Below, piece by piece: positions 56,401 through 64,000 of a DNA stretch of 64,000 bases. Under the pieces are notes generated by a model. That model did not search any database. It was not told the origin of the DNA and saw only the letters and a list, made by a program, of their open reading frames with translations. How positions within the stretch are numbered: position 1 is the first letter of the stretch; every line of letters starts with the position of its first letter. A program made the translations under genes and the position numbers. Source of the stretch: Erysipelotrichaceae bacterium (lineage in GTDB: Bacteria > Bacillota_I > Bacilli_A > Erysipelotrichales > Erysipelotrichaceae). The DNA lies in assembly GCA_030525525.1 (NCBI GenBank), contig JAUNEN010000002.1, positions 50,421-114,420 on the forward strand. The letters are read 5' to 3'.

Positions 56401-58465
56401 CGATGAAGGTGTTACAACACTGCAAGGCCGAGCATTCGCAAATAATGAAAATCTGGAAAAGGTAATCATAGCACCTACAGTTACTCAGATAAACGGTACA
56501 ATTGGACAATTTTACAATTGCCCGCTGCTGAAATCAGCAGGTCCGATTGGCGGCAATTATAATGTTGAATATGCATGGACAGACAGTCTGCCGGCAAATG
56601 CATTTGGCGGTATGCATTCTTTGGAAGAGTTTACATGGCATGAAACAATCAGTTCTGCAGGGAGATATGCCTTCGGTAATTGCGGTTTTACTGAGATGGT
56701 CATACCGGACAGCTTTACTAAAATTGAAGCAAGACTTTTCTATAATAGTACAAAGCTGGAAAAAGTTACTTATCCGTCTGATCTTGAAGAGATTGGTGAC
56801 GAAGCATTCATGTATTGTTCATCATTAAATGAAGTTCAGATTCTTCCGGAAAAAGTAAGTAAAATCGGACAAAATGCTTATTATGGGACAAATATCAGAC
56901 TTCTGACATTACCGGATACAATTACTGCAATCGAAGATTACAATTTCAATTCCGGTGATACACTGACAGATATCTTCTACGGCGGTACGGAGCAGGAATG
57001 GAATCAGATTCAGATTGGCACAAACAATTCACTGATTCCGACTGTCAACAGTGCTTCAACAGTAGTCATGCATTATAACTACTACATCAATAAGCTCGAA
57101 CTGAATGACTTCTATGTTGATATTACTTCAGAAGGTGAAACCATTCCGGCAGAAGTCGGACCTGAAAAGGCTTCTCAGGAAAGAGACAGATATATCACAT
57201 GGAACATTGAAGATACAGAGATTGCAGAGCCTGGTGATCAAGGAACAATCAAAGGACTTGCAGCAGGAAAAACTAAATTAAGTGCTTCAACTGAAAACGG
57301 ATTATTCTCCGATTGTGAAGTGACTGTAAGAGGAATCAGACTGAGTGTCGATTCACTCACATTATCTCCGGCTGAAACAAAGAAGCTTTCAACAACTGTC
57401 TATCATGAAAATGCATCCGAAAAGCCGGTTGTATGGGCGTCATCAGATGAAGCAATTGCAACAGTTGATGAAAACGGCAATGTTACCGGACATGCGGAAG
57501 GTACAGCAACAATCACTGCTTCGGCAGGAGGATATACTGCTGCAGCTGAAGTGACAGTCAAAACAATCGCGCTTGAAGCGGTATCACTGACACTGACAGG
57601 AAATATCGGAATCAACTTCTCATTTGATATTCCTGAAGCATTAAGAGCAGATACATATATCTCATTCACATTGAATGGAAATACAGAGAGATTCAGTGCA
57701 GCAGATGCAGAAGAAGATGAAAACGGATGGCTGAGATTCTCAGTACTCACAGCAGCGAAGGAAATGAGAGATCCGATCACCGTCAGAGTTGAAAATGAAG
57801 CCGGAGATCTGAAGCAGTTCGAATCCAACGGAGCGGCATTTGATGGAACCTTTACATATACAGTCGAGAATTACTTCAAATCAGTCAGAAAGAATTATTC
57901 GAATCTTACAGAGCTTTTGAATCTTGTGAATGCGATGGATACATACGGCAAGTATGCCCAGATCAATTTCAGCTACAATACTGAAGGCATGGAAGCACCT
58001 GATGCACTCGGTACTGTAGCCCTGGCAGATCTTGAACAATTCAAATCAACAGGAACTGGAAGTGTGACAGGAATCACCGTGAGCAGTATCTCGCTGTCAC
58101 TGGAATCCGATACAGGCGTGAAGGCATACTTCACGGTTGATGCAGGTCACAGTATCGATGAATATGTGATCAAAGCAGATGATGCAGATGTTGAATTGAC
58201 TGCAGCAGAAGGACTTTCAAATACATATTATGCACAGCTCAAGGGAGCGGCAGCGAAAGATCTTGATGAGCCGATCAACATCACAATCACAAATCATGAT
58301 GAAACAGAAACACAGAGCATCACATATTATCCGTTAAGCTATGTGAGAAGCATCATCAAGAATTCAGCAAGCTATGAAACTGATCTTGTCAATGTATGCA
58401 AGGCATTGTACTTCTATTGGGTTAATGCGGAAGCATACTTTGCGGCACAGCAGCCGGCAGAGTAA
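50459..58465 (+). CDS. Giant BspA-family LRR surface protein (DUF285 repeats, InlB-type repeat, LRR_5, BIG2, shared C-terminal module)
   Basis: This 2668-aa exported protein has a signal peptide followed by an acidic, Glu/Pro-rich spacer (~28-120). Three blocks of 26-residue DUF285 repeats follow (consensus SLTSLDLSSFDTSNVTNMSN; ~120-640, 640-1040 and 1040-1260). Each block opens with a header such as AYAVLTDAGQLIFFR. Next come an InlB/Listeria-type repeat region (~1300-1500; GYRLAGWNTEADGSGTTF), LRR_5 repeats (~1575-2185), BIG2 domains (~2190-2365) and the C-terminal module. No sortase signal is present. DUF285/BspA proteins usually act in adhesion. Exact 156-base tandem duplications in the first block show recent growth of the array. 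GGAGG supports the ATG. Confidence 0.9.
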   Translation: MRKRIINSILACMMVFSNLGDLKVYAEEPETSVEVPVEVAEEETSQSEQISEQPVESEAIEVEIEEPEQAEETEPEPATEIAEQEEIIETEEENTADVIKQVEEVSEPTAEVNDTSVRSSAGEAYAVLTDAGQLIFFRTNDTYTNGSTGTFTDINGTQYTGKVYANIENMYVEYSNSVPWNAERESILSVKVADGQTIKAPYYLRYWFNNCSNMVSADLSGFDTQNTLEMQYMFFGCDSLTTLNLSGFNTSNVTNMSNMFAGCSSLTSLNVSSFDTGNVTNMYSMFSGCNNLTSLNVSSFDTGNATDFRYMFGGCSSLTSLDLSSFDTSNVKQMYGMFYDCSNLTSLNLSGFNTSKVTDMNSMFYKCGSLTSLDLSSFDTSNVKQMYGMFYDCSNLTSLNLSGFNTSKVTDMSNMFAGCSSLTTLDLSGLDTGNVISMGGMFSYCSSLTSLNVSSFDTGNVTDMGRMFENCSSLITLDLSGLDTGNVISMGGMFSYCSSLTSLNVSSFDTGNVTDMGRMFENCSSLTTLDLSSFNTANVTNMQYLFENCRNLTALNLSSFNTGNVTTAGGMFNDCEQLKSLKLGVNLTNLSYANLTKGIWTNKALDLHLSESELCEQYPANASAWAGEWTRDYANAVLTDDGELVFFRSDDLYENKSIGAFADINGMQYTGKVYTDIESVFISDTKAIPWDEDDNSIISVRVASGNFVVPTSMNYWFYGCTNLVGVDLGGFDTHRLTSMSDTFRRCSNLTSLDLSGFDTSKVVNMSNMFEGDSNLISLNLSNINTSNVTSMNGMFSDCSNLTSLDLSDFDTDNVIYINGIFNGCVGLSALDLSSFNTSNVTSMNGMFGGCNNLTSLDLSSFDTSNVTGMSNMFAGCSSLTTLDLSGFDTGNVENMSSMFSNCDSLASLDLSGFDTGNVTTMNGMFWWDDGLTTLDLSSFNTSKVTNMGNMFAHCSNLTSLDLSSFDTSNVTSMERMFEYTINLMSIRLGDKFVKWLDNAYLPEGPWKNEAINMRRSNSELYSQYPSNAGEWAGEWNRLGLCYAVLQENGELVFFRSIEHYPYQYNDTHTYFDVNGTQYTGNVYPNVESLEAASEFSIPWDRTSVTSVRVAEGQEVKPVSMAYWFCGCENLENIDLTGFDTSETTDMRSTFFGCRNLTNLDLSCLDTQNVLNMRTMLSECINLKNLDISSFDTGNVTDMKEMFTGSNNIESIKLGPAFTKWLDEAYIPEGTWKNEAADLSKSETELYNDYPANAADWAGEWVKTVPLQDTYTLKFCWKNDQDDIFLIESREVRPGDQVYLESAAAEEFVNPDIVYPAFLWEGHGVEIPEDTTMDAIEFEMPANNVLIECRFRFYYVNLTLEGNGIDVQKNRSLYYQEDSRLGSELYLFHREGYRLAGWNTEADGSGTTFTAELTGEDLFRNGYRGDCEETLYAQWIPEDSYIVTWKNDDGTVLKISAAAEGETPVYEGEEPQKIDLTGIYTYTFSGWTPEITAVAEDAVYTAEYIKHFEHEEPVYTWKKTENGYSVTASAASTVNPDYTETETVDTVIAINDADTGAGTYTVHFENEIFGDQMKEVIASGMCGDHVSWDMTADYFVTIGGEGDMYDYTGWGTEQPWFNRTYKVKKLQVDEGVTRIGNYAFYGENLTEGVTLPAGLKTIGKYALSAKLTSIEIPGSVEVIEKYAFGSSGLTSVVLPESLIEIQDEAFSSCTNLKDATINSTVLKTVGYRVFANCKSLEYIDLPDSVEEIGREVFCNSGLIELRIPDSAYNWGFDILEGCNSLEKLIISDHCSGGRSNALVDLPNLKEVEVSPLNQYFTDVDGVLFNKDMTLLMKYPAKHAGETYLIPASVTEIGERAFTTTAYLKQINIPSNVLTIGSYAFTSSESINNITFNEGLKYIKTNAFRGCTGIRAITLPNSLEQCEDRVFKDCTALKSVDFGNGLTEISEEMFVNTGFVELAIPGIIKTVGLGSFEYCPNLKKLTLDEGVTTLQGRAFANNENLEKVIIAPTVTQINGTIGQFYNCPLLKSAGPIGGNYNVEYAWTDSLPANAFGGMHSLEEFTWHETISSAGRYAFGNCGFTEMVIPDSFTKIEARLFYNSTKLEKVTYPSDLEEIGDEAFMYCSSLNEVQILPEKVSKIGQNAYYGTNIRLLTLPDTITAIEDYNFNSGDTLTDIFYGGTEQEWNQIQIGTNNSLIPTVNSASTVVMHYNYYINKLELNDFYVDITSEGETIPAEVGPEKASQERDRYITWNIEDTEIAEPGDQGTIKGLAAGKTKLSASTENGLFSDCEVTVRGIRLSVDSLTLSPAETKKLSTTVYHENASEKPVVWASSDEAIATVDENGNVTGHAEGTATITASAGGYTAAAEVTVKTIALEAVSLTLTGNIGINFSFDIPEALRADTYISFTLNGNTERFSAADAEEDENGWLRFSVLTAAKEMRDPITVRVENEAGDLKQFESNGAAFDGTFTYTVENYFKSVRKNYSNLTELLNLVNAMDTYGKYAQINFSYNTEGMEAPDALGTVALADLEQFKSTGTGSVTGITVSSISLSLESDTGVKAYFTVDAGHSIDEYVIKADDADVELTAAEGLSNTYYAQLKGAAAKDLDEPINITITNHDETETQSITYYPLSYVRSIIKNSASYETDLVNVCKALYFYWVNAEAYFAAQQPAE
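51421..51700 (+). repeat. Tandem 156-bp duplication (first pair) in the DUF285 array
   Basis: The sequence beginning TGATTTAAGTAGCTTTGATA at 51421 starts again at 51577, exactly 156 bases (two 26-codon repeats) later. It stays almost identical for about 125 bases before diverging. Confidence 0.9.
51727..52038 (+). repeat. Tandem 156-bp duplication (second pair) in the DUF285 array
   Basis: Units 51727-51882 and 51883-52038 each begin AACCTTGGACTTAAGCGGCT and are almost identical over their full length. A third, partly matching unit begins at 52039. The length keeps the reading frame. Confidence 0.92.
57565..58465 (+). repeat. Shared C-terminal module, copy 3
   Basis: Matches the other two copies. 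The core from AAKEMRDPITVRVENEAGDL through SVRKNYSNLTELLN is the same at protein level and nearly so at DNA level. The first ~180 bases are more diverged (LRADTYISF..., AADAEEDENGWLRF). The tail AAQQPAE plus downstream bases match copy 1. Confidence 0.95.
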
Positions 58466-58477
58466 CACAGATACAGA

Positions 58478-58505
58478 GGTATCCCGGAAATGGGATACCC
58501 TTTTT
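58478..58505 (+). terminator. Intrinsic terminator
   Basis: GGTATCCC (58478-58485) pairs with GGGATACC (58492-58499), followed by C and five T. It is related to the terminator at 22728. Confidence 0.9.
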
Positions 58506-58543
58506 GCTGATGAGGAATGACCTGACACGAAAGACAGAAATTG

Positions 58544-58584
58544 AAAATTTCAGAAAATTCCGGAAAGGTTTTCTGAAATTTTTC
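58544..58584 (+). terminator. Second strong hairpin with T-rich 3' side
   Basis: AAAATTTCAGAAAA (58544-58557) and TTTTCTGAAATTTT (58569-58582) form a perfect 14-bp stem. It lies just upstream of the protease promoter, so it shields that gene from read-through in either direction. Confidence 0.7.
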
Positions 58585-58612
58585 TTCTTGTTACCGCTTA
58601 CAATGGTAGAAT
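58585..58612 (+). promoter_or_regulatory. Promoter of the subtilisin-like protease gene
   Basis: TTCTTG (58585-58590), 16-base spacer, and an extended -10 TGGTAGAAT ending at 58612. AAGGGG lies between it and the ATG at 58639. Confidence 0.6.
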
Positions 58613-58638
58613 GAATACATTGATTAAGGGGTTTCTTT

Positions 58639-61600
58639 ATGAAGAAATTATTAATGACATTGCTTTCGGGTATGCTGGTAATCGGCAATACCTCCTTCGT
58701 GAATGCGGAAAAAATCATTTCTTCCGACGAAAATGAAGTCATTCTGGAGACAGAAGAACTGAATCCGGAAGCACTTCATGTACAGAAGATCGGTGAAGGC
58801 GAACAGGATGAAACAGAAATTGAAGAATCTGTTCCGTATCGTCTGAGTGATCAGATCCGTGTCAGTATTGTTCTGGATGAACAGTCGACAATGGAAGCAG
58901 GTTATTCTGTTGAAAATATCTCAACTGATTCAGCTGCGAAGAGCTACAGAAATCAGCTGAAGAGCAGACAGAATGAAGTCACTGCGTCAATCGAATCCGT
59001 TCTGAACAAATCGCTTGATGTGAAATGGAATCTGACACTGACTGTCAACATCATTTCTGCAAATGTGACATATGGGGACATTGCAAAAATCAGATTGGTT
59101 GACGGTGTAAAGGATGTTTTCACTGAAAATCAATATGAACCGTCTGAAGATGAAATTCAGACAGCAAACACATCATCCGGAATGGTTGGCGCAACACAAA
59201 CATGGGCAGAAGGTTATACAGGTGCCGGTTCAAGAATTGCGATTATTGATACAGGTATTGATACAACCCATCAGTCATTCAACAGTTCTGCTTTTGATTA
59301 TGCAATCAGTGAAGTCAGATCAGAAGGAAAGACTGTCAGTCTGTTTACATCAAGCAATCTCAGTACAGTTATGAGTGAGCTGAATGCATCGCAGAATGGT
59401 GTCAATCCGAAGTATTTCACAACAAAGATTCCGTACGGATTCAATTATATTGATAACAGTCAGACAATTACCCATGTGGGAGATACGGAAGGTGAACATG
59501 GATCACATGTTGCAGGTATTGCGGCAGCCAACCGTTATATCAAGAGCGGTTCATCCTATGTGGATGCGGCTGAAAGTGTCAAAGCAGTCGGTATGGCACC
59601 GGATGCGCAGCTGTTTGTCATGAAAGTTTTCGGCAGCGGCGGCGGTGCATATGATTCTGATTATATGGCAGCGATCGAAGATGCTCTCGTATTGGGATGT
59701 GATTCAATCAATCTTTCTCTCGGGTCCAGTACACCGGGATTCACATATTCAGGTTCTTATCAGAATGTTATGAACAGCCTTGTGAATAATGACTACGGCA
59801 CAAAGGCAGTTGTAACAATTTCAGCAGGCAACAACGACGCGCTTGCAAATAATCTCGGCAGCGATCTTTATATTGAAGATATTTCGGAACATACAGGCGG
59901 TTCACCGGGATCATTTATCAACAGTTTCGGGACTGCTTCAGCCAATAATATCGGCTTCACAGGCACACCGCTTGTATTCTACGGAAAGAATGTTTTCTAT
60001 ACAGAAACACTGATTGACAATGTAAATGCTCTCAATACAAATACCGGAACATGGAATTTTGTATATATTGATGACATTGGCACAGCAGAAGCTTATTCAG
60101 CAGTGAATAACAGAGTTTCTCTCAGCAACAAAGTTGTGATCGTAAACCGCGGCAGTTCAACATTTGTTGAAAAAGCAAATAATGCAACGAGCTACAGCCC
60201 GAAGATCTTCCTTTGTGCCAACAACCAGCTCGGCGGCGCGATGGGCATGTCGTCAGACGGCTATGAAGGTACATGTCCGTTTGCTTCAATCAGCCTTGAA
60301 GATGCACAGATGATTAAGGCAAATGCGACTTCCGGAACCGTGAGCGGATATACATATTACACAGGAACAGTGACTGTAACAAATCAGATGGAAGCTGAAA
60401 TTCCCGAAGGAACAACAGCAACGGATGCTGTGATGAGTGACTTCTCCTCATGGGGTGTACCGGGCTCATTGCTTATGAAGCCTGAAATTACGGCTCCGGG
60501 CGGATCGATCTATTCCGTATTCGGAACCAATACAACGACAAGCGGAACAACAGCCGGCGGTTCTGATCAATATGAATTGATGAGCGGAACATCCATGGCT
60601 GCGCCTCATATGGCAGGTTTATCTGCTGTTCTTGCACAATATGTCAGAGAGAACGAACTGAGTGTTGAAGGCCGTTCCGCAAGAGCAATCAATCAGAGCT
60701 TATTGATGTCAACGGCAGTTCCGATGATGAATGACGGACAGTATGTATCTGTTCTGCAGCAGGGATCAGGTCTTGTGAATGTTCATAATGCAGTCAATGC
60801 AAAGTCCGTCATCATGATGGATGAAAATGACGGAACACTGACCGCAAAGACAAATGCGGCAATTGACGGCAAAGTCAAAGCTGAACTCGGTGATAATCCG
60901 AACAGAGAAAACAATTATACATATGGATTTACAATCTACAATCTGAGCGGTGAAGAACTGACATATGATCTTTCAACCGATCTCTTTACCCAGGCAACAG
61001 ACGGCACATATATGCTGCAGACAACCGCACCGATCAGCGGATGGACAGTTGCATACAGCTGGGATGATGCAGCATCTGCAAACTATGATGTGGATCTGTC
61101 CGGTGAAGTCAATGATCTGGATGCACAGGCAGTTCTTGACTATGTCACAGCAATCAAGGCACAGGTTACATATGAAGGAAACTTTGATGCAGAAGCAGCT
61201 GATGCCAACAAAGACGGAAATATTACAACAGAAGATGCATATGTGATTCTGAACAGGCAGGCGGCTGTTTCTTCTGAGAAACTGGTAATACCGGCAGGAG
61301 AAAGCAAGAAAGTCACAGTGACAATCGATCCGGACCATTCAATGGATGAAGCATATCCGAACGGATACTATGTTGAAGGCTATACAAAGATCAGCTCTGA
61401 CAGCACAACTTCTGAAGGTGAAATCATTGATACAACTGAATACAGCATTCCGATCTTAGGCTTCTACGGAAGCTGGACAGATGCTTCAATGTTTGACACT
61501 GTATCATATACGGATGCGCTTTACGGATCTGAAGAAGAGCCTTATGCAGGAAGCACGGATACAAACTATCTGACTGTTACTTATAACGGTTCTTCTGCGA

Positions 61601-64000
61601 AGTTTGCGGGCAATCCGTATATGGTGGAAGAAACATTCCCGGCAGACAAGCTTGCATTAAACAGCAGTTCAAATATCGTATCCATCCGTCATACACTCCT
61701 TCGCTCAGCCGGAACAATCGGTTTTGCCTTCAGCAAAGTCAATGAATACGGCGGTGAAATTACGGAAGTACTGGATGACGTTGTTCTGAAAAACGATGTT
61801 GACGGCATCTGGTATCGGGCAAGCAACGCAGCCTGGTATAATCTCGCAAGTCAGCTCTATTCAGTCAACAAGACACCTGCTTCCATGAATCTTTCAGAAG
61901 GCGATCTGTTCCGAGTCGGTTATTATGCAATTCCGGAATATAATGCAATGATGATCTCTGAGGATATGACAGATGCAGATGCAGGACATCTGGTCAAAAC
62001 CAATGAGAAGGATACATTCAAACAGGTTCTTGAAAGTGAAAACACACTCGGACGCGGTGCATATGTCGGCTATGACTTTATCGTTGACGATACAAAGCCT
62101 GTCATCAGCAATGCAACGTTATCCGGTAATACAATCAATATTTCTGCAACAGATAATATCAATCTTGCATATCTGGCAGTTCTGTCCCTTGACGGGGATA
62201 CTGTCTATGCACAAAAAGCACCGGGAACAGATACTTATACACTGTCATTTGATGCATCGGATGCAATTGCCAATGCACCGGGCTATGTTGCGGCATTTGC
62301 CGGTGACTATGCAGGAAATGAGACAGCAGTCGCAATCAAAGTCAATAACAACGCTTCTTCAACAAAAACAGTTTATAAGCTGACAAATACAATCACTTCC
62401 GGCGGTAAATATCTGATCGTCAACACAAACAGTGCAGGCAGCGGCTATGCATTAGGTCACAGCGGCAGCAATGTTGCGGCTGATGCAGTGAGTATCAAAG
62501 CCGACGGCAATGACAGATATATTGAACTGTCAGATGTTGACAGCACATCCGTATGGACAGTCAGCGGCAGTTCTTCATATACATTCATCAATAACAATTA
62601 TTATCTCGGAAGATCGAACACAAACATTTCTATCGGAACAAGTATCACTTCAAATAACAGAGCATGGACCTGGGACGGTACAAATAACAGACTGTCGATG
62701 AGCAATTACTATCTGAGATATTACAACAATACATTCAGCATCAACAGGACTGCCAATAGTGTCTATCTCTATCAGGAAACAACTGTTTCACAGGCAGTTG
62801 ATCCGGATGTTGTCAATGAAATCAGACTGACACCGGAAAGCCTGGATCTTTATAAAGGCAATACAGCAGATCTCGCTGCGAAAGTCATCCCGATTACGGT
62901 TTCTGATGCGTCAATCACCTGGACTTCATCCAATACATCTGTTGCCGAAGTTGACGCCAACGGTCATGTGATTGCAAAAGACGGAGGAAATGCAGTCATT
63001 ACTGCGACTTCCAACAGCAATCCTTCCGTTTCTGCTTCCTGCAGTGTCACCGTTACAAGTATTAACAAGACATTCAACAGCATCCTCTGGGATGAGGTTG
63101 GCGGAGTTTATTTCGCAAGCTTCAACGCAAGCTCACTGCCGGCATATACCAAACTGCATTCGGATGACAAGAAAGTGCCGCTGGCAGCAGCATTTATGTA
63201 TTCAAGCAGTGCTCTTTATGCAGATACGGTTGATTCAGGCAGCTATACATCAAAGATCTATTCTGTCAACAGAAGCTCATATGCGTTGACTGAATCAGGA
63301 GACAATTATGTCATGGCTGTTGATATGGCCAGGGCGGCCAGTGGTTTTGGTGAATATTTCGTATATGCATTTGCCAGATATTTGATCTTCGGCAATCTTG
63401 CACCGGAGACAGATGATGAATTAGGAACATACTGCGGCTTCCCGTACGGTCTTCTTGATGTATCAACTACAATCGGAGACAGCTATGTTGCCGGTATTGC
63501 GGCGAAATCAATCAGTTCAACTTCAGCAAGCTATTACTTCCTGGATGAAAGCGGCAAAATCTGGGAGACAAATCAGAACTATAGTTCTACAAACGGAATT
63601 ACATTCAGTACGCCTGTACTTGTCATCGATACAGGTATTACCACTGATTTCCTGTATCAGAATCTCTATTATGACGGAACATATCTCTATTGGTCACATA
63701 CAACCGGAGCTGATGCAGAGCTGATTGTTATCAATCCTTCAACCGGTGCAATCTATAACGCAGGCAACTTCGGTGACGGTGTATGGCCGGTCGGCGGTAT
63801 CTATGTCAACGGAAGTGTTGCTCCGGCATCAGTCGGTGAAACAGAAGAAACTATAGATCTTTCTGCAGAACTCAAACCTCTTGCAACAAGAGAAGAGCTG
63901 ATGACTGAAGATATCATTGCCAGATTCAAAGCTGCTTCTTCCAGAGAAACAGCAGGCTCGCTCAACAGCATCCGCAATTATGAATCAAAGGCAAAAGAAA
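58639..64000 (+). CDS. Secreted subtilisin-like (S8) serine protease, C-terminus beyond window
   Basis: The frame is open from ATG 58639 (after AAGGGG) to the window edge, 1787 codons. It has a signal peptide (KKLLMTLLSGMLVIGNTSF), an inhibitor-I9-like propeptide (~70-165) and an S8 catalytic domain. The residues are Asp204 (IAIIDTGID), His287 (GEHGSHVAG), Asn398 (SAGNND) and Ser652 (MSGTSMAAPHMAG). A PA-like insert lies at ~435-575, as in C5a-peptidase/lactocepin-type proteases. Fn3-like regions follow, then a dockerin-like pair (~816-874: DVDLSGEVNDLDAQAVLDYV and DANKDGNITTEDAYVILNRQ) and a BIG2 domain (~1393-1474). It would cleave extracellular or host proteins. The anchoring signal, if any, is outside the window. 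Confidence 0.92.
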   Translation, partial: MKKLLMTLLSGMLVIGNTSFVNAEKIISSDENEVILETEELNPEALHVQKIGEGEQDETEIEESVPYRLSDQIRVSIVLDEQSTMEAGYSVENISTDSAAKSYRNQLKSRQNEVTASIESVLNKSLDVKWNLTLTVNIISANVTYGDIAKIRLVDGVKDVFTENQYEPSEDEIQTANTSSGMVGATQTWAEGYTGAGSRIAIIDTGIDTTHQSFNSSAFDYAISEVRSEGKTVSLFTSSNLSTVMSELNASQNGVNPKYFTTKIPYGFNYIDNSQTITHVGDTEGEHGSHVAGIAAANRYIKSGSSYVDAAESVKAVGMAPDAQLFVMKVFGSGGGAYDSDYMAAIEDALVLGCDSINLSLGSSTPGFTYSGSYQNVMNSLVNNDYGTKAVVTISAGNNDALANNLGSDLYIEDISEHTGGSPGSFINSFGTASANNIGFTGTPLVFYGKNVFYTETLIDNVNALNTNTGTWNFVYIDDIGTAEAYSAVNNRVSLSNKVVIVNRGSSTFVEKANNATSYSPKIFLCANNQLGGAMGMSSDGYEGTCPFASISLEDAQMIKANATSGTVSGYTYYTGTVTVTNQMEAEIPEGTTATDAVMSDFSSWGVPGSLLMKPEITAPGGSIYSVFGTNTTTSGTTAGGSDQYELMSGTSMAAPHMAGLSAVLAQYVRENELSVEGRSARAINQSLLMSTAVPMMNDGQYVSVLQQGSGLVNVHNAVNAKSVIMMDENDGTLTAKTNAAIDGKVKAELGDNPNRENNYTYGFTIYNLSGEELTYDLSTDLFTQATDGTYMLQTTAPISGWTVAYSWDDAASANYDVDLSGEVNDLDAQAVLDYVTAIKAQVTYEGNFDAEAADANKDGNITTEDAYVILNRQAAVSSEKLVIPAGESKKVTVTIDPDHSMDEAYPNGYYVEGYTKISSDSTTSEGEIIDTTEYSIPILGFYGSWTDASMFDTVSYTDALYGSEEEPYAGSTDTNYLTVTYNGSSAKFAGNPYMVEETFPADKLALNSSSNIVSIRHTLLRSAGTIGFAFSKVNEYGGEITEVLDDVVLKNDVDGIWYRASNAAWYNLASQLYSVNKTPASMNLSEGDLFRVGYYAIPEYNAMMISEDMTDADAGHLVKTNEKDTFKQVLESENTLGRGAYVGYDFIVDDTKPVISNATLSGNTINISATDNINLAYLAVLSLDGDTVYAQKAPGTDTYTLSFDASDAIANAPGYVAAFAGDYAGNETAVAIKVNNNASSTKTVYKLTNTITSGGKYLIVNTNSAGSGYALGHSGSNVAADAVSIKADGNDRYIELSDVDSTSVWTVSGSSSYTFINNNYYLGRSNTNISIGTSITSNNRAWTWDGTNNRLSMSNYYLRYYNNTFSINRTANSVYLYQETTVSQAVDPDVVNEIRLTPESLDLYKGNTADLAAKVIPITVSDASITWTSSNTSVAEVDANGHVIAKDGGNAVITATSNSNPSVSASCSVTVTSINKTFNSILWDEVGGVYFASFNASSLPAYTKLHSDDKKVPLAAAFMYSSSALYADTVDSGSYTSKIYSVNRSSYALTESGDNYVMAVDMARAASGFGEYFVYAFARYLIFGNLAPETDDELGTYCGFPYGLLDVSTTIGDSYVAGIAAKSISSTSASYYFLDESGKIWETNQNYSSTNGITFSTPVLVIDTGITTDFLYQNLYYDGTYLYWSHTTGADAELIVINPSTGAIYNAGNFGDGVWPVGGIYVNGSVAPASVGETEETIDLSAELKPLATREELMTEDIIARFKAASSRETAGSLNSIRNYESKAKE

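Noticed and set aside
58422..58465. LPXTG-type sorting signals at the ends of the giant surface proteins
   Set aside because: The termini (for example AAQQPAE and NTEAYFD) lack a motif, a hydrophobic helix and a basic tail.

Overview
The window looks like a chromosome segment of a low-to-moderate GC Gram-positive anaerobe (Bacillota). Supporting signs are strong Shine-Dalgarno sites, sigma-A-type promoters, intrinsic terminators, a class B sortase, a class A penicillin-binding protein, SLH-type wall-binding repeats and several very large BspA-like leucine-rich-repeat surface proteins. An Erysipelotrichales or Lachnospiraceae-like gut or rumen bacterium is my best guess; nothing in the window fixes the genus. 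No rRNA, tRNA or CRISPR array was seen.

Region 1 (1-7380) is the right end of a surface-polysaccharide locus: a truncated glycosyltransferase, a Wzy-like polymerase, a second glycosyltransferase, a Wzx-like flippase, a LicD-type transferase, an NTP_transf_5 protein and a CapE/FnlA-type UDP-GlcNAc dehydratase-epimerase. The first five genes are AT-rich and tightly spaced. The capE-like gene has visibly higher GC and stands alone. Region 2 (7381-9223) is a promoter-driven pair: a small helix-turn-helix protein and a pRiA4b ORF-3-family protein whose domain is split by a long insert.

Region 3 (9684-25369) is a secretome block: an LRR/Ig/SLH protein, an SLH-anchored protein with a caspase-like His/Cys dyad, a 127-aa exported paralogue of that protein's pre-peptidase segment, a 2076-aa protein joining transglutaminase-like, metallophosphoesterase and LRR domains, an ABC exporter and sortase B.

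Region 4 (25421-39508) is accessory. It holds a HipA-kinase-type two-gene module whose operator lies inside its own promoter, a 394-bp IS21-like remnant with a target duplication, a stretch of decayed genes, a TIR-like/RipA-type membrane fusion protein, an acyltransferase, a UDP-glucose dehydrogenase carrying an N-terminal HTH, two STAND ATPases (NB-ARC/TPR and MalT/LuxR-like) and an ATPase-nuclease-like protein behind nested palindromes. Several of these fit stress or anti-phage roles, but that is inference.

Region 5 (39560-64000) has a class A PBP, a DUF4143-type ATPase behind three phased repeats, two more giant surface proteins (1977 and 2668 aa) and a subtilisin-like protease that runs off the right end. 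The three giants (2076, 1977 and 2668 aa) share a ~300-aa C-terminal module. It is almost identical even at synonymous positions although the rest of the proteins differ, which points to recent gene conversion. None of the three has an LPXTG-type tail, so this module is a candidate surface-attachment domain.
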